64,000 bases of DNA from Cellulomonas sp. Leaf334 (GTDB lineage Bacteria; Actinomycetota; Actinomycetes; Actinomycetales; Cellulomonadaceae): contig NZ_LMOO01000001.1 of NCBI RefSeq assembly GCF_001424195.1, positions 726,569 to 790,568 on the forward strand, given 5' to 3'. Each line of letters starts with the position of its first letter. The first letter of the stretch is position 1. Made by a program: the position numbers and the translations under genes. The notes beneath the pieces are model-generated. The model saw only the letters and a list, made by a program, of their open reading frames with translations. It was not told the DNA's origin and ran no database searches. Shown piece by piece: positions 52,988 to 60,377 of this stretch.

Positions 52988-53677
52988 ATGGAGACGGAAC
53001 CCACGAGCATCTGGCTGCGCCCCGCACGCGGCAGCCGCGGCCGGGCCCCGGAGCACACCCGCGACGGCATCGCGACGGTCGCGGTGCACCTGGCCGACGC
53101 CGACGGGCTCGGCGCCGTCACGATGCGCTCCGTCGCGCAGGCGCTCGGGGGCGGATCCGCCTCCCTCTACCGGTACGTCGAGTCCCGCGACGAGCTCGTC
53201 GCGCTCATGGTCGACCAGGTCAACGGCGAGATCGACTACACCGTCCTCGACCACGCCGACTGGCTCGCGGACCTGCTCGCACTCGGCGGGCAGAGCCGAG
53301 GCGTCTACCTGCGGCACCCGTGGCTGACCGACACCCCCGCCGCGACCGGCGACCTCGGCCCGCACGCCGTCGCGTACCTGGAGCACGCCCTGCGCGCGCT
53401 GCGCGACCTCGACGTCGACGGCCACCGCAAGCTCGAGGCCATCGGCGTCTTCACCGCCGTCGTCCGGCTCCTGGCCCGCACCGAGATCGAGCAGCGGGGC
53501 GTCGAGCTGCAGGACCGGCGCCGCCAGCTCGCAGCCGCCGCCCACCTCGGGCACCTCCTGCAGGACGGCGCCCACCCGCACCTCGCCGCCGCGCTGTCGG
53601 CACCGCCCGTGGAGGCCGACGAGGACCAGACCGAGCGGCTGCTCACGCGCGTCCTGCGCGGACTGCTCGAGCGCTAG
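52988..53677 (+). CDS. TetR-family regulator
   Basis: This 229-residue protein has an N-terminal helix-turn-helix (TRDGIATVAVHLADADGLGAVTMRSVAQALGGGSASLYRYVESRDELVALMVD) with a longer leader than usual (about 22 residues, basic GSRGRAPEHTR). The C-terminal part is of the TetR class C type. It is divergent from the alpha/beta hydrolase gene, which is its likely target. Its TAG stop is part of the GCTAGG target duplication of the adjacent IS element; the stop was present before insertion, so the protein is intact. Confidence 0.92.
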   Translation: METEPTSIWLRPARGSRGRAPEHTRDGIATVAVHLADADGLGAVTMRSVAQALGGGSASLYRYVESRDELVALMVDQVNGEIDYTVLDHADWLADLLALGGQSRGVYLRHPWLTDTPAATGDLGPHAVAYLEHALRALRDLDVDGHRKLEAIGVFTAVVRLLARTEIEQRGVELQDRRRQLAAAAHLGHLLQDGAHPHLAAALSAPPVEADEDQTERLLTRVLRGLLER

Positions 53678-53678
53678 G
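53673..53678. repeat. Left 6-bp target site duplication (GCTAGG)
   Basis: GCTAGG directly precedes the left IS end; an identical copy follows the right end at 54791. It matches the NCTAGN target known for IS481. The copy contains the TAG stop of the TetR gene. Confidence 0.95.
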
Positions 53679-53710
53679 TGTACTGCCCAGGGACGTTGGT
53701 TGAACGAGTG
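53679..53710 (+). repeat. IS left terminal inverted repeat
   Basis: Begins TGTACTGCCCAGG, then GACGTTGGT. Matches the right end in 26 of 32 positions. Confidence 0.93.
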
Positions 53711-53802
53711 TGACGACACGCTCTGATTGAGCGTGGACAGGCGAAGACCTCCCGGCGTGGAGTGGGACTGCTGAAGGTTCCGCTCGAGACCAGGAGGTCT
53801 TC

Positions 53803-54795
53803 GTGTCTCACGCTAATGCTGCTTTGACCCCGGTGATGCGCCTGCGCATCGCGCGTCTGATCGTCGATGAGGGGTGGCCGGTCGCTCGGGCGGCCGAGTG
53901 GTTCCACGTGTCCTGGCCGACCGCGAAGCGGTGGGCCGAGCGCTACGCCGCGATGCCCGACGACACGATGGGTGACCGTTCGAGCCGCCCGCACCGGATC
54001 GCCAGCAAGACCCCACAGCGCCGGGTGCGCCAGGTCGTGCACCTGCGGTGGAAGAAGCGGCTCTCACCGATCGAGATCGGTGCCCGCCTGGGGATGCCGG
54101 CCTCGACCGTGCACGCCGTGCTGACCCGCTGCCGGCTCAACCGGCTCTCCCATGTCGACATCCGCACCGGCGAGCCGATCCGCCGCTACGAGCACCCCTA
54201 CGCGGGGGCGATGATCCACGTGGACGTCAAGAAGCTCGGCAACATCCCGGACGGTGGTGGGTGGCGGTTCGTCGGACGGCAGCAAGGCAAGAAGAACCGC
54301 TCTGCGACGCCGGGCACGCAGAAGAGCACCTGGTCCCAGCCAAAGCTCGGCACCGCGTTCGTGCACACGGTCATCGATGACCACTCCCGGGTCGCCTACG
54401 CCGAGATCCACAACGACGAGACCGCTGCGACCGCGGTCGGTGTGCTGCGCCGGGCGGTGTCCTGGTTCGCCGCCCGCGGCGTCACCGTCGAACGAGTCCT
54501 GTCCGACAACGGGTCGGCCTACCGGTCCCACGCGTGGCGCGACGCCTGCACCGCGCTGGGCATCAGCGTGAAGAAGACCCGGCCCTACCGCCCACAGACC
54601 AACGGCAAGATCGAACGGTTCCACCGCACCATGGCCGCCGGCTGGGCGTTCGCCGAGCACTACAAGTCCGAGACCACCCGCCGTAAAGCCCTGCCAGGAT
54701 GGCTCCACCAGTACAACCACCACCGGCCCCACTCAGCCATCGGCAAAGTCCCGCCCATCACCCGGTTGACCAACCTGCCTGGGCAGTACAGCTAG
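53803..54795 (+). CDS. IS481-family transposase
   Basis: This 330-residue DDE transposase has an N-terminal helix-turn-helix region (PVMRLRIARLIVDEGWPVARAAEWFHVSWPTAKRWAERY), an HTH_32-like segment, and an RNase H-fold core with Asp141 (HVDVKKLG), Asp235 (LSDNGSAY) and Glu271 (NGKIERFHRT), all intact. The start is GTG within EVFVSHANAALTP-type context, directly after a GGAGG. The final Ser and the TAG stop fall outside the IS, partly in the target duplication: the CTAG target supplies the stop codon. This dependence on the target is consistent with what is known of IS481. Confidence 0.95.
   Translation: MSHANAALTPVMRLRIARLIVDEGWPVARAAEWFHVSWPTAKRWAERYAAMPDDTMGDRSSRPHRIASKTPQRRVRQVVHLRWKKRLSPIEIGARLGMPASTVHAVLTRCRLNRLSHVDIRTGEPIRRYEHPYAGAMIHVDVKKLGNIPDGGGWRFVGRQQGKKNRSATPGTQKSTWSQPKLGTAFVHTVIDDHSRVAYAEIHNDETAATAVGVLRRAVSWFAARGVTVERVLSDNGSAYRSHAWRDACTALGISVKKTRPYRPQTNGKIERFHRTMAAGWAFAEHYKSETTRRKALPGWLHQYNHHRPHSAIGKVPPITRLTNLPGQYS
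54759..54790 (-). repeat. IS right terminal inverted repeat
   Basis: Reads TGTACTGCCCAGGCAGGTTG on the minus strand from 54790. It overlaps the 3' end of the transposase gene. Confidence 0.93.
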
Positions 54796-54796
54796 G
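54791..54796. repeat. Right 6-bp target site duplication (GCTAGG)
   Basis: Identical to 53673-53678. It contains the transposase stop (TAG) on the plus strand and the stop of the FAD monooxygenase (CTA) on the minus strand. Confidence 0.95.
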
Positions 54797-55904
54797 CCAC
54801 CGGCTCCCGGAGCGGTCCGTACGTCGCCGCGAAGGTCCGAGGTCCGAGCACCGGCGCCAGCACGTCGCGCAGCAGCCCGGGCAGCCCCGCGAGGCGGCTC
54901 ATGCGGTCCGTCATGGACTGCACGTGAGCCACCCGCTCCCCGCGCAGCCGGCGAAGCCCGTCGCCGACGCCTGACCAGTCGTCGCCGTCCAGCAGACCCG
55001 CGAGCACCACCGCGTCCTCGAGCGCGAGCGCGGCACCCTGCGCCCACACCGGACCGGTCGCGTGGACCGCGTCGCCGACGAGCACGACCCTCCCCCGGCC
55101 CCAGCGCTCGCACCGGACCTCGTCGACGGGCGCCGGGTACAGCGCCCCGCCGCCGTCGAGCGCAGCGTCCACCGCCGCCCGCGCGGTCGCGGGGAAGCCG
55201 GCGAACGCGGTCCGGAGCCAGGACTCGCCCGTCGCATCCGTGCCGCGCCGGGTGCTCGACGCGTACCCGTACACCCGCTCGGTGTCGACGGGGATCAGCA
55301 GGAGCGTGCCGCCCGCCCCGGACCACGCCGTCCAGCACTCGACACCGGGGTTGGGGACCACGAACCGCCAGCTCGACCGGGTCATCGCCGACGGACGCGG
55401 GACCTCCGCGCCCACCGCGCCGCGTACCCGGGACCGGACCCCGTCGGCACCCACGACCAGGCCGTACGTCCCGACGTCCCCGGACGCGAACGTGACCCGG
55501 GCGTCCGCCACGCCGCCCTGTACCGACTCCACCGCGTCGCCCCAGCGCACGTCGCCGTCGACCCCGGCGCGCAGGACCTCGAGGAGATCGCCGCGGTGGA
55601 CGCACACCGACGGGTGCCCGGCGGCCCAGAACCTCTCCTCGTCCACGGCGAACAGCAGGCGGCCGGACGCGGTCCGGTACTCGCGTCGCCGGACGCGGAC
55701 GCCGCGAGCCAGGACCTCGTCGGCCAGCCCCAGAGCAGCCAGCGCGGCCACCGCGTTGCCCGGCAGGTTCAGCCCGAGGCCCTCGTCGTCCGCCGGCGCC
55801 GCGCGTCGCTCGACGAGCGTCCACGGCCGTCCCCGCAGCGCCAGCGCCCTCGCGAGCGCCAGACCCGCGACGCCCGCCCCGACCACCAGCAGGTCCTCAG
55901 CCAT
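54792..55904 (-). CDS. FAD-dependent monooxygenase
   Basis: This 370-residue flavoprotein has the Rossmann GxGxxG (LLVVGAGVAGLALARALALRG), the VHRGDLLEVLR Arg segment, the DG motif (YGLVVGADGVRSRVR) and the GD motif (RVVLVGDAVHATGPVWAQGAALALEDAVVLAGLL). These define a PHBH-type single-component hydroxylase acting on an aromatic or polyketide-like substrate with NAD(P)H and oxygen. The gene overlaps the BBE oxidoreductase gene by 8 nt (one operon). Its stop codon lies in the right target duplication of the IS; since this copy restores the original sequence, the protein is unchanged. Confidence 0.92.
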   Translation of the reverse strand: MAEDLLVVGAGVAGLALARALALRGRPWTLVERRAAPADDEGLGLNLPGNAVAALAALGLADEVLARGVRVRRREYRTASGRLLFAVDEERFWAAGHPSVCVHRGDLLEVLRAGVDGDVRWGDAVESVQGGVADARVTFASGDVGTYGLVVGADGVRSRVRGAVGAEVPRPSAMTRSSWRFVVPNPGVECWTAWSGAGGTLLLIPVDTERVYGYASSTRRGTDATGESWLRTAFAGFPATARAAVDAALDGGGALYPAPVDEVRCERWGRGRVVLVGDAVHATGPVWAQGAALALEDAVVLAGLLDGDDWSGVGDGLRRLRGERVAHVQSMTDRMSRLAGLPGLLRDVLAPVLGPRTFAATYGPLREPVA

Positions 55905-57333
55905 GGGTCCGTGGCCGGATGTTGCGGTTGCAGCGGAACAGGTTGCCCGGGTCGTAGGCCTCCTTGATGCGTTGCAGGCGGTCGGCGTTCGGGCCGTACG
56001 AGTCGAGGACCCGGTCCTCGCCCTCGTCGGCGGTCTGGAAGTTCACGTAGCTGCGACCCGTCCCCAGTGCCTCGATCCGGCGTCCGGCGTCGCTGACCCA
56101 GCGGCGGAACTCGTGCGCGCGAGGCTCGTCGGGCGCCCACATCCCGTTGGCGCCGCTCACGTACCGCGCGTCCCTGTTGCCCACCGCCCCGTCGTCCCAG
56201 GCCCGCTCGTTGAGCGCACCGCCCAGGTGCAGGAACCCGAGCTCGGCGCCGGGGATCTCGCACTGCGCGAACAGCTCGCGTGACACGTCCAGGAGCTCGT
56301 CGCTGAGCGTCGCGTGGTAGCTGGTCTTCCAGTAGTAGTGCATCCCCGCGGGCTCGCTGTCGTCGAGGTACGACTGCACGCCGGTGTACGGCACGGGGCC
56401 GACGAGGTCGACCACCGGGTCGCGCAGGGCACGGATCGGGGCCAGCGCCTCGTCCGGTGCGGAGCCGGTGTAGCAGACGGCCATCGCGCAGACCTTGCGC
56501 CCGTGCCACGACGGGGGCACGAAGGGTTCGGGCGGGGCGTGGATGAGCATGAGCCACACCGCCAGCTCGCGGGGCGCCTCGCTGGTGAGCGCCCGGTAGG
56601 CGCGCAGGATCTCGTCGGCACGCTCGAACGGCCAGGCGACGAGGCCGCCGTGGACCAGCGGACCCACCTCGTGCAGCCGGACCGTGAGGCGCGTGACCAC
56701 GCCCAGGTTCGCGCCGGCACCCCGGACCGCCCAGAACAGGTCGGGGTTCTCGTCGGCGGCCGCCCGGCGTACCTGACCGTCGGCGGTGACGATCTCGACC
56801 TCGAGCAGGTTGTCGACCGCCCAGCCGAAGCGCCGCGTGAGGTAACCCAGCCCGCCACCGAGGGTCAGCCCCGCGACGCCGACACCGGAGACGAAGCCGA
56901 GGACCGCGGCCAGCCCGTGCTCCTGCGTCGCGGCGTCCACGTCGCGGAGCAGGCACCCGGGCCCGACGACCGCGGTGCGCGCGACCGGGTCCACGGTGAC
57001 CTCGTCCATCCGGGACATGTCGAGCACCAGACCGCCCGCAGCGATCGACGTGCCGGCGATGTGGTGGCCACCGCCCTTGATCGCCAGCAGCAGCCGGTGC
57101 GTGCGCGCGAACCCCACCAGGGCCGCGACCTGCTGCGACGTGCTCGGTTGGGCGACGACGGCCGGTCTGGTGCTCACCATCCCGTTCCACACCGCGACCG
57201 CGCCGGCCCAGCCGTCGTCACCGGGGCGCAGGACCCGCCCGTCAGCCAGCGCCGACAGGGTCCGCAGGTCCGCGTCCGTCAGCCGGACCGTCGCGTCGTC
57301 CAGCCCGGCCAGCTCGAGTGCCGTGATCGTCAT
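55897..57333 (-). CDS. FAD-linked oxidoreductase with BBE domain
   Basis: This 478-residue protein has the FAD_binding_4 (PCMH) fold: VVAQPSTSQQVAALVGFARTHRLLLAIKGGGHHIAG, with the flavin-linking His in GGGHHIAG, GGLVLDMSRMDEVTVDPVARTAVVGPGC, and GGGLGYLTRRFGWAVDNLLEVEIVTADG. The C-terminal BBE motif is RIKEAYDPGNLFRCNRNI. The Cys needed for bicovalent flavin attachment is replaced (SGVGVAGLTLG), so the flavin is probably held by one bond. These enzymes oxidise sugars, alkaloid-like or polyketide intermediates. It forms an operon with the monooxygenase. No signal peptide is present. Confidence 0.93.
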   Translation of the reverse strand: MTITALELAGLDDATVRLTDADLRTLSALADGRVLRPGDDGWAGAVAVWNGMVSTRPAVVAQPSTSQQVAALVGFARTHRLLLAIKGGGHHIAGTSIAAGGLVLDMSRMDEVTVDPVARTAVVGPGCLLRDVDAATQEHGLAAVLGFVSGVGVAGLTLGGGLGYLTRRFGWAVDNLLEVEIVTADGQVRRAAADENPDLFWAVRGAGANLGVVTRLTVRLHEVGPLVHGGLVAWPFERADEILRAYRALTSEAPRELAVWLMLIHAPPEPFVPPSWHGRKVCAMAVCYTGSAPDEALAPIRALRDPVVDLVGPVPYTGVQSYLDDSEPAGMHYYWKTSYHATLSDELLDVSRELFAQCEIPGAELGFLHLGGALNERAWDDGAVGNRDARYVSGANGMWAPDEPRAHEFRRWVSDAGRRIEALGTGRSYVNFQTADEGEDRVLDSYGPNADRLQRIKEAYDPGNLFRCNRNIRPRTHG

Positions 57334-57399
57334 GGTGCGCCTCCCCCGTCCGTCCGAACGCTAGGACGCGGGGGCACCGTGGCACATCGGCAGAACTGC

Positions 57400-58971
57400 C
57401 TATCGGTCCGGCCCGACGAGACCGTGCTCGTACGCGTACGCCGTCGCGGCGGCGCGGGACGGGAGCCCCAGCTTCCGCAGGATGTGGCCGACGTGGTGGG
57501 CGACGGTCCGCTCGCTGATCACCAGCTCGGCGGCGACCGCCCGGTTCGTCCGGCCGGCCGCCACCAGCCGCAGCACCTGGTGCTCCCGCTCGGACAGCGG
57601 TGCAGGGCGCTCCGTGGTGAGCCGCTCGGCGTCGGGCTGCGCGCCGAGGCCCCGGAACAGCGCACGGGCGGCGTCCCGCTCCAGCGCCGCGGCGTCCGCG
57701 TCCCCCAGCGCGGTGCACGCGCAGCCGGCGAGCTCACGGGACCGCGCCTCCTCGAACGGGACCGCGAGGGCCCGCCAGGCGTCCGCCGCCCGGTGCGCCC
57801 AGGAGAGGGAGGCAGCGGCGTCCGCCTCGGCGAGCAGCACCGCACCGACGGCGTGGGCCGCGCGGGCGCGCACCAGGTCGGACCCGAGGCTCTCGGCCAT
57901 GGCCACGAGCTCGTCGGCCGCCGCACGGGCGCCTGCCACGTCGCCGGCCGCCAGCGCGACGTCCACCCAGGCGGGCAGGAGCCGGAACCTCGCGACGGGG
58001 TCCACCGCCTCGGCGAGCGCGCCCCGGATCGACGTCGCGGCGACCTCCACCCGGCCCTGCGCCAGGCGGACGAGCGCCCAGCCCGGCTGTGGGGAGCGGC
58101 CCCGTCTGCTGGCCTCGCGGTAGCACTTGAGCGCGGCGGCGTGGCGGCCGCACAGGCGGTGGATCTCACCCTCGACGTAGCAGGCGGCGCCCAGCGCCGG
58201 CTGGCCGGGTGGGTCGGAGAGCCGCACGCGCGCCCGGCCCGCGTCCACGAGGGCGGAGGGCCAGTCGCCGTCGAGCTCCAGGATCTCGGCCCGGTGCACC
58301 AGGCACTGCCCCCGGAACGCCACCAGGTCCGGCCGGCCGGCGCACCAGTCGTCGAGCGCACGGGTCCACTGCCGGGCCCGCGGCAGGTCGAAGGCGTCGT
58401 GGCAGGCGCCGACGACCGCGCAGTACACGAGGCCGGACACGAACGGCGACACCTCGCCCGCGGTCACCGCGACCATCGCCTCGTCGAGCAGGGCGGTGCC
58501 CTCCTGCGCCCGCAACGCCGCGATCAGCACCTCGCCCCGCCCGAGCAGCCCCAGCGCCTGCAGGTCCGCGTCACGGAACCGCACGCCCAGCGCCTCGACC
58601 GCCTCGTAGGCGCGGTTCGCAGCGGGCAGGTCACCCGACCCGGCGGCCTGCAACGCCCGCACGACGAGGACGTACCCCTGCTCGGGGCAGTCACGGGTGC
58701 TCTGCGCGAGCAGGGACGAGGCCCGACCGAGCCAGCCGCCGCTCCGGGCGGGCTCCCCGCGCAGGAGCAGGTCGAGCGCCAGCCACGCCGCGTTGCGCGC
58801 CGCCCCGACCAGGTCACCGCGCTCCTGGAGCCGGGCGTGCAGCTGCTCGCGGAGGCGCGCCGCCTCACGCTCGTGTCCCGCCAGGTACTCCGACGTCGCG
58901 AGCTCGTCCAGGTCCGCGTCCGCCGCAGCCGGCTGCCCGACCGCCCCTGCCTCGCGTCCTCCAGCGCCCAT
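57400..58971 (-). CDS. LuxR-family regulator with TPR-like sensor region
   Basis: This 523-residue protein has a C-terminal LuxR helix-turn-helix (PLSEREHQVLRLVAAGRTNRAVAAELVISERTVAHHVGHILRKLGLPSRAAATAYAYEHGLV). The first 440 residues are TPR-like helical hairpins (EYLAGHEREAARLREQLHARL, GDLPAANRAYEAVEAL, RHAAALKCYREASRR). No ATPase domain is present, so it resembles the C-terminal two thirds of a large LAL regulator. It lies 66 nt upstream of the BBE gene on the same strand and probably controls that operon. ATG at 58971 has GGGGAG upstream. Confidence 0.9.
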   Translation of the reverse strand: MGAGGREAGAVGQPAAADADLDELATSEYLAGHEREAARLREQLHARLQERGDLVGAARNAAWLALDLLLRGEPARSGGWLGRASSLLAQSTRDCPEQGYVLVVRALQAAGSGDLPAANRAYEAVEALGVRFRDADLQALGLLGRGEVLIAALRAQEGTALLDEAMVAVTAGEVSPFVSGLVYCAVVGACHDAFDLPRARQWTRALDDWCAGRPDLVAFRGQCLVHRAEILELDGDWPSALVDAGRARVRLSDPPGQPALGAACYVEGEIHRLCGRHAAALKCYREASRRGRSPQPGWALVRLAQGRVEVAATSIRGALAEAVDPVARFRLLPAWVDVALAAGDVAGARAAADELVAMAESLGSDLVRARAAHAVGAVLLAEADAAASLSWAHRAADAWRALAVPFEEARSRELAGCACTALGDADAAALERDAARALFRGLGAQPDAERLTTERPAPLSEREHQVLRLVAAGRTNRAVAAELVISERTVAHHVGHILRKLGLPSRAAATAYAYEHGLVGPDR

Positions 58972-59107
58972 CCGCCCAGCTCCCCGTGCCTGCACCGGGC
59001 TCCCCGACCACCGGGCGCCCGACGACCCTTCACGGTACTGCGGCCCCCGCAGACGAGACGCGGGGCCGCCGCCCGTGGCAGCACGGACGACGACCCCTCA
59101 CCTCACC

Positions 59108-60208
59108 TCAGCGACGGGCCTCGATGACCAGGTTGAACTGGGTCGTGGCCGCCACGCGGGCCGTGCCGAAACCCGCCTCCCGGAACAGCTCGAGCAGACG
59201 AGCACCGCCCGCCTGCGCACCCAGGGCGGCACCGCCGGCCTGCGACAGGCTGCCCGGCACGCACATGGTGGCGCTCGCCGCGTACCAGCTCAGCCCGAGC
59301 GGGTGGAGGTTGTCCTCCAGCCGGTCGGCCGCCGCCGGCTCGACCACGAGGAGCACGCCGTCGTCCGACAGCGCCGCGCGGGCGTGCCGCAGCGCACCGA
59401 GCGGGTCACCCATGTCGTGCAGGGCGTCAAACATGCAGATCACGTCGTACGAGCCCGGGTACGTGTCCGCAGCGGCGTCCGCGAACGCGACCCGGTCGGT
59501 CGCCCCCGCTCGCTGGGCCGCCGCCGTCGCCCGACGGATCGACTCCGCGTGGTTGTCGACGCCGAGGAACGTCGACGCCGGGAACGCCTCCGCCATCAGC
59601 AGGGTCGCGGACCCGAGGCCGCAGCCGACGTCGAGCACGCGGGCACCCGACGTCAGGCGGTCGGTCAGACCGTCGACGGCCGGGATCCACGCGTCCACGA
59701 GCGACCCGGCGTAGAGCGGACGGAAGAACCGCTCGACCCCGCTGAACAGGCGGTCGTCGTGCTCGTGCCAGCCGACGCCCTCCCCGGTGGTGTAGGCGTG
59801 GGCGAGCCGGTCGACGCCGGCCCACACCGCCGCGGTGATCTCGAACGCCCCGACGAGGGCCGCCGGGCTGTCGTCGTCGGCGAGGACCGCGGCGTGCTCG
59901 GCGGGCAGCGTGAACCGCTGCGTGGCCGGGTCGTACGTGACGTAGCCCGCGGCGGCCTGCGCCGAGACCCACTCCCGCACGTAGCGCTCCGCGAGCCCGG
60001 AGCGCTCCGCCAGCTCTGTGCTGGTCACGGGCCCGACGGACGCGAGGGTCCGCCAGAGGCCGAGCCGGTCCCCGAGGTAGGTCAGGACGCCGTTGCTCGC
60101 GATGGCGTGGTTCTGCGCGATCTGCCCGGCGAACGCCAGGACGCGGTCGAGGTCGAGCTCCGCGCCGGCAAGCACCTGGTCGGTCTCGGTCTGCTGGTCG
60201 ATGGTCAT
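59108..60208 (-). CDS. Winged-helix plus SAM-dependent methyltransferase (Rv2258c-like)
   Basis: This 366-residue protein has an N-terminal winged-helix/dimerisation segment (NHAIASNGVLTYLGDRLGLWRTLASVGPVTSTELAERSGLAERYVREWVSAQAAAGYVTY), then a class I methyltransferase with motif I ARVLDVGCGLGSATLLMAEAFP and DVICMFDALHDMGDPLGALRHARAAL. It resembles mycobacterial Rv2258c and O-methyltransferases of secondary metabolism. Substrate unknown. Divergent from the SARP gene across a 169-nt region with an 11-bp repeat array, so the SARP protein is a good candidate regulator of this gene. Confidence 0.9.
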   Translation of the reverse strand: MTIDQQTETDQVLAGAELDLDRVLAFAGQIAQNHAIASNGVLTYLGDRLGLWRTLASVGPVTSTELAERSGLAERYVREWVSAQAAAGYVTYDPATQRFTLPAEHAAVLADDDSPAALVGAFEITAAVWAGVDRLAHAYTTGEGVGWHEHDDRLFSGVERFFRPLYAGSLVDAWIPAVDGLTDRLTSGARVLDVGCGLGSATLLMAEAFPASTFLGVDNHAESIRRATAAAQRAGATDRVAFADAAADTYPGSYDVICMFDALHDMGDPLGALRHARAALSDDGVLLVVEPAAADRLEDNLHPLGLSWYAASATMCVPGSLSQAGGAALGAQAGGARLLELFREAGFGTARVAATTQFNLVIEARR

Positions 60209-60267
60209 GGGGTGTCCTCTCGTCGTGCGACGGCTCCGTGCCGCCTCGTGACCGACGATGGACGGCG

Positions 60268-60333
60268 CCGCTGGCACGGCGCTGGCACCGTGCTGGCCCC
60301 GTGCTGACCCCGTGCTGGCCCCGTGCTGGCCCC
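60268..60333. promoter_or_regulatory. Six 11-bp direct repeats upstream of the SARP gene
   Basis: Six head-to-tail 11-bp units run from 60268: CCGCTGGCACG, GCGCTGGCACC, GTGCTGGCCCC, GTGCTGACCCC, GTGCTGGCCCC, GTGCTGGCCCC. GCTGRCMC is common to all. They end 44 nt before the SARP GTG and begin 59 nt from the divergent methyltransferase start. An 11-bp period (7-bp core, 4-bp spacer) is the known spacing of SARP binding sites, placing copies on one face of the helix. SARP binding here is a prediction. Confidence 0.75.
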
Positions 60334-60377
60334 GTCCGGCACAGTGGCCACCGGGACCGGATGCGGGAGGAGACCTG

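Larger units (their letters stand above)
53679..54790. mobile_element. Intact IS481-family insertion sequence (1112 bp)
   Basis: The element is bounded by imperfect terminal inverted repeats of about 32 bp (26 of 32 identical, first 13 perfect, TGTACTGCCCAGG) at 53679-53710 and 54759-54790. It carries one transposase gene, and perfect 6-bp target duplications flank it. All parts look functional, which points to a recent insertion. It separates the TetR gene from the FAD monooxygenase gene without altering either protein. Confidence 0.95.

Noticed and set aside
60268-60333. 11-bp repeats considered as a CRISPR or replication iteron array
   Set aside because: Units are too short and have no spacers for CRISPR; no replication initiator gene is nearby. 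Position beside a SARP gene explains them better.
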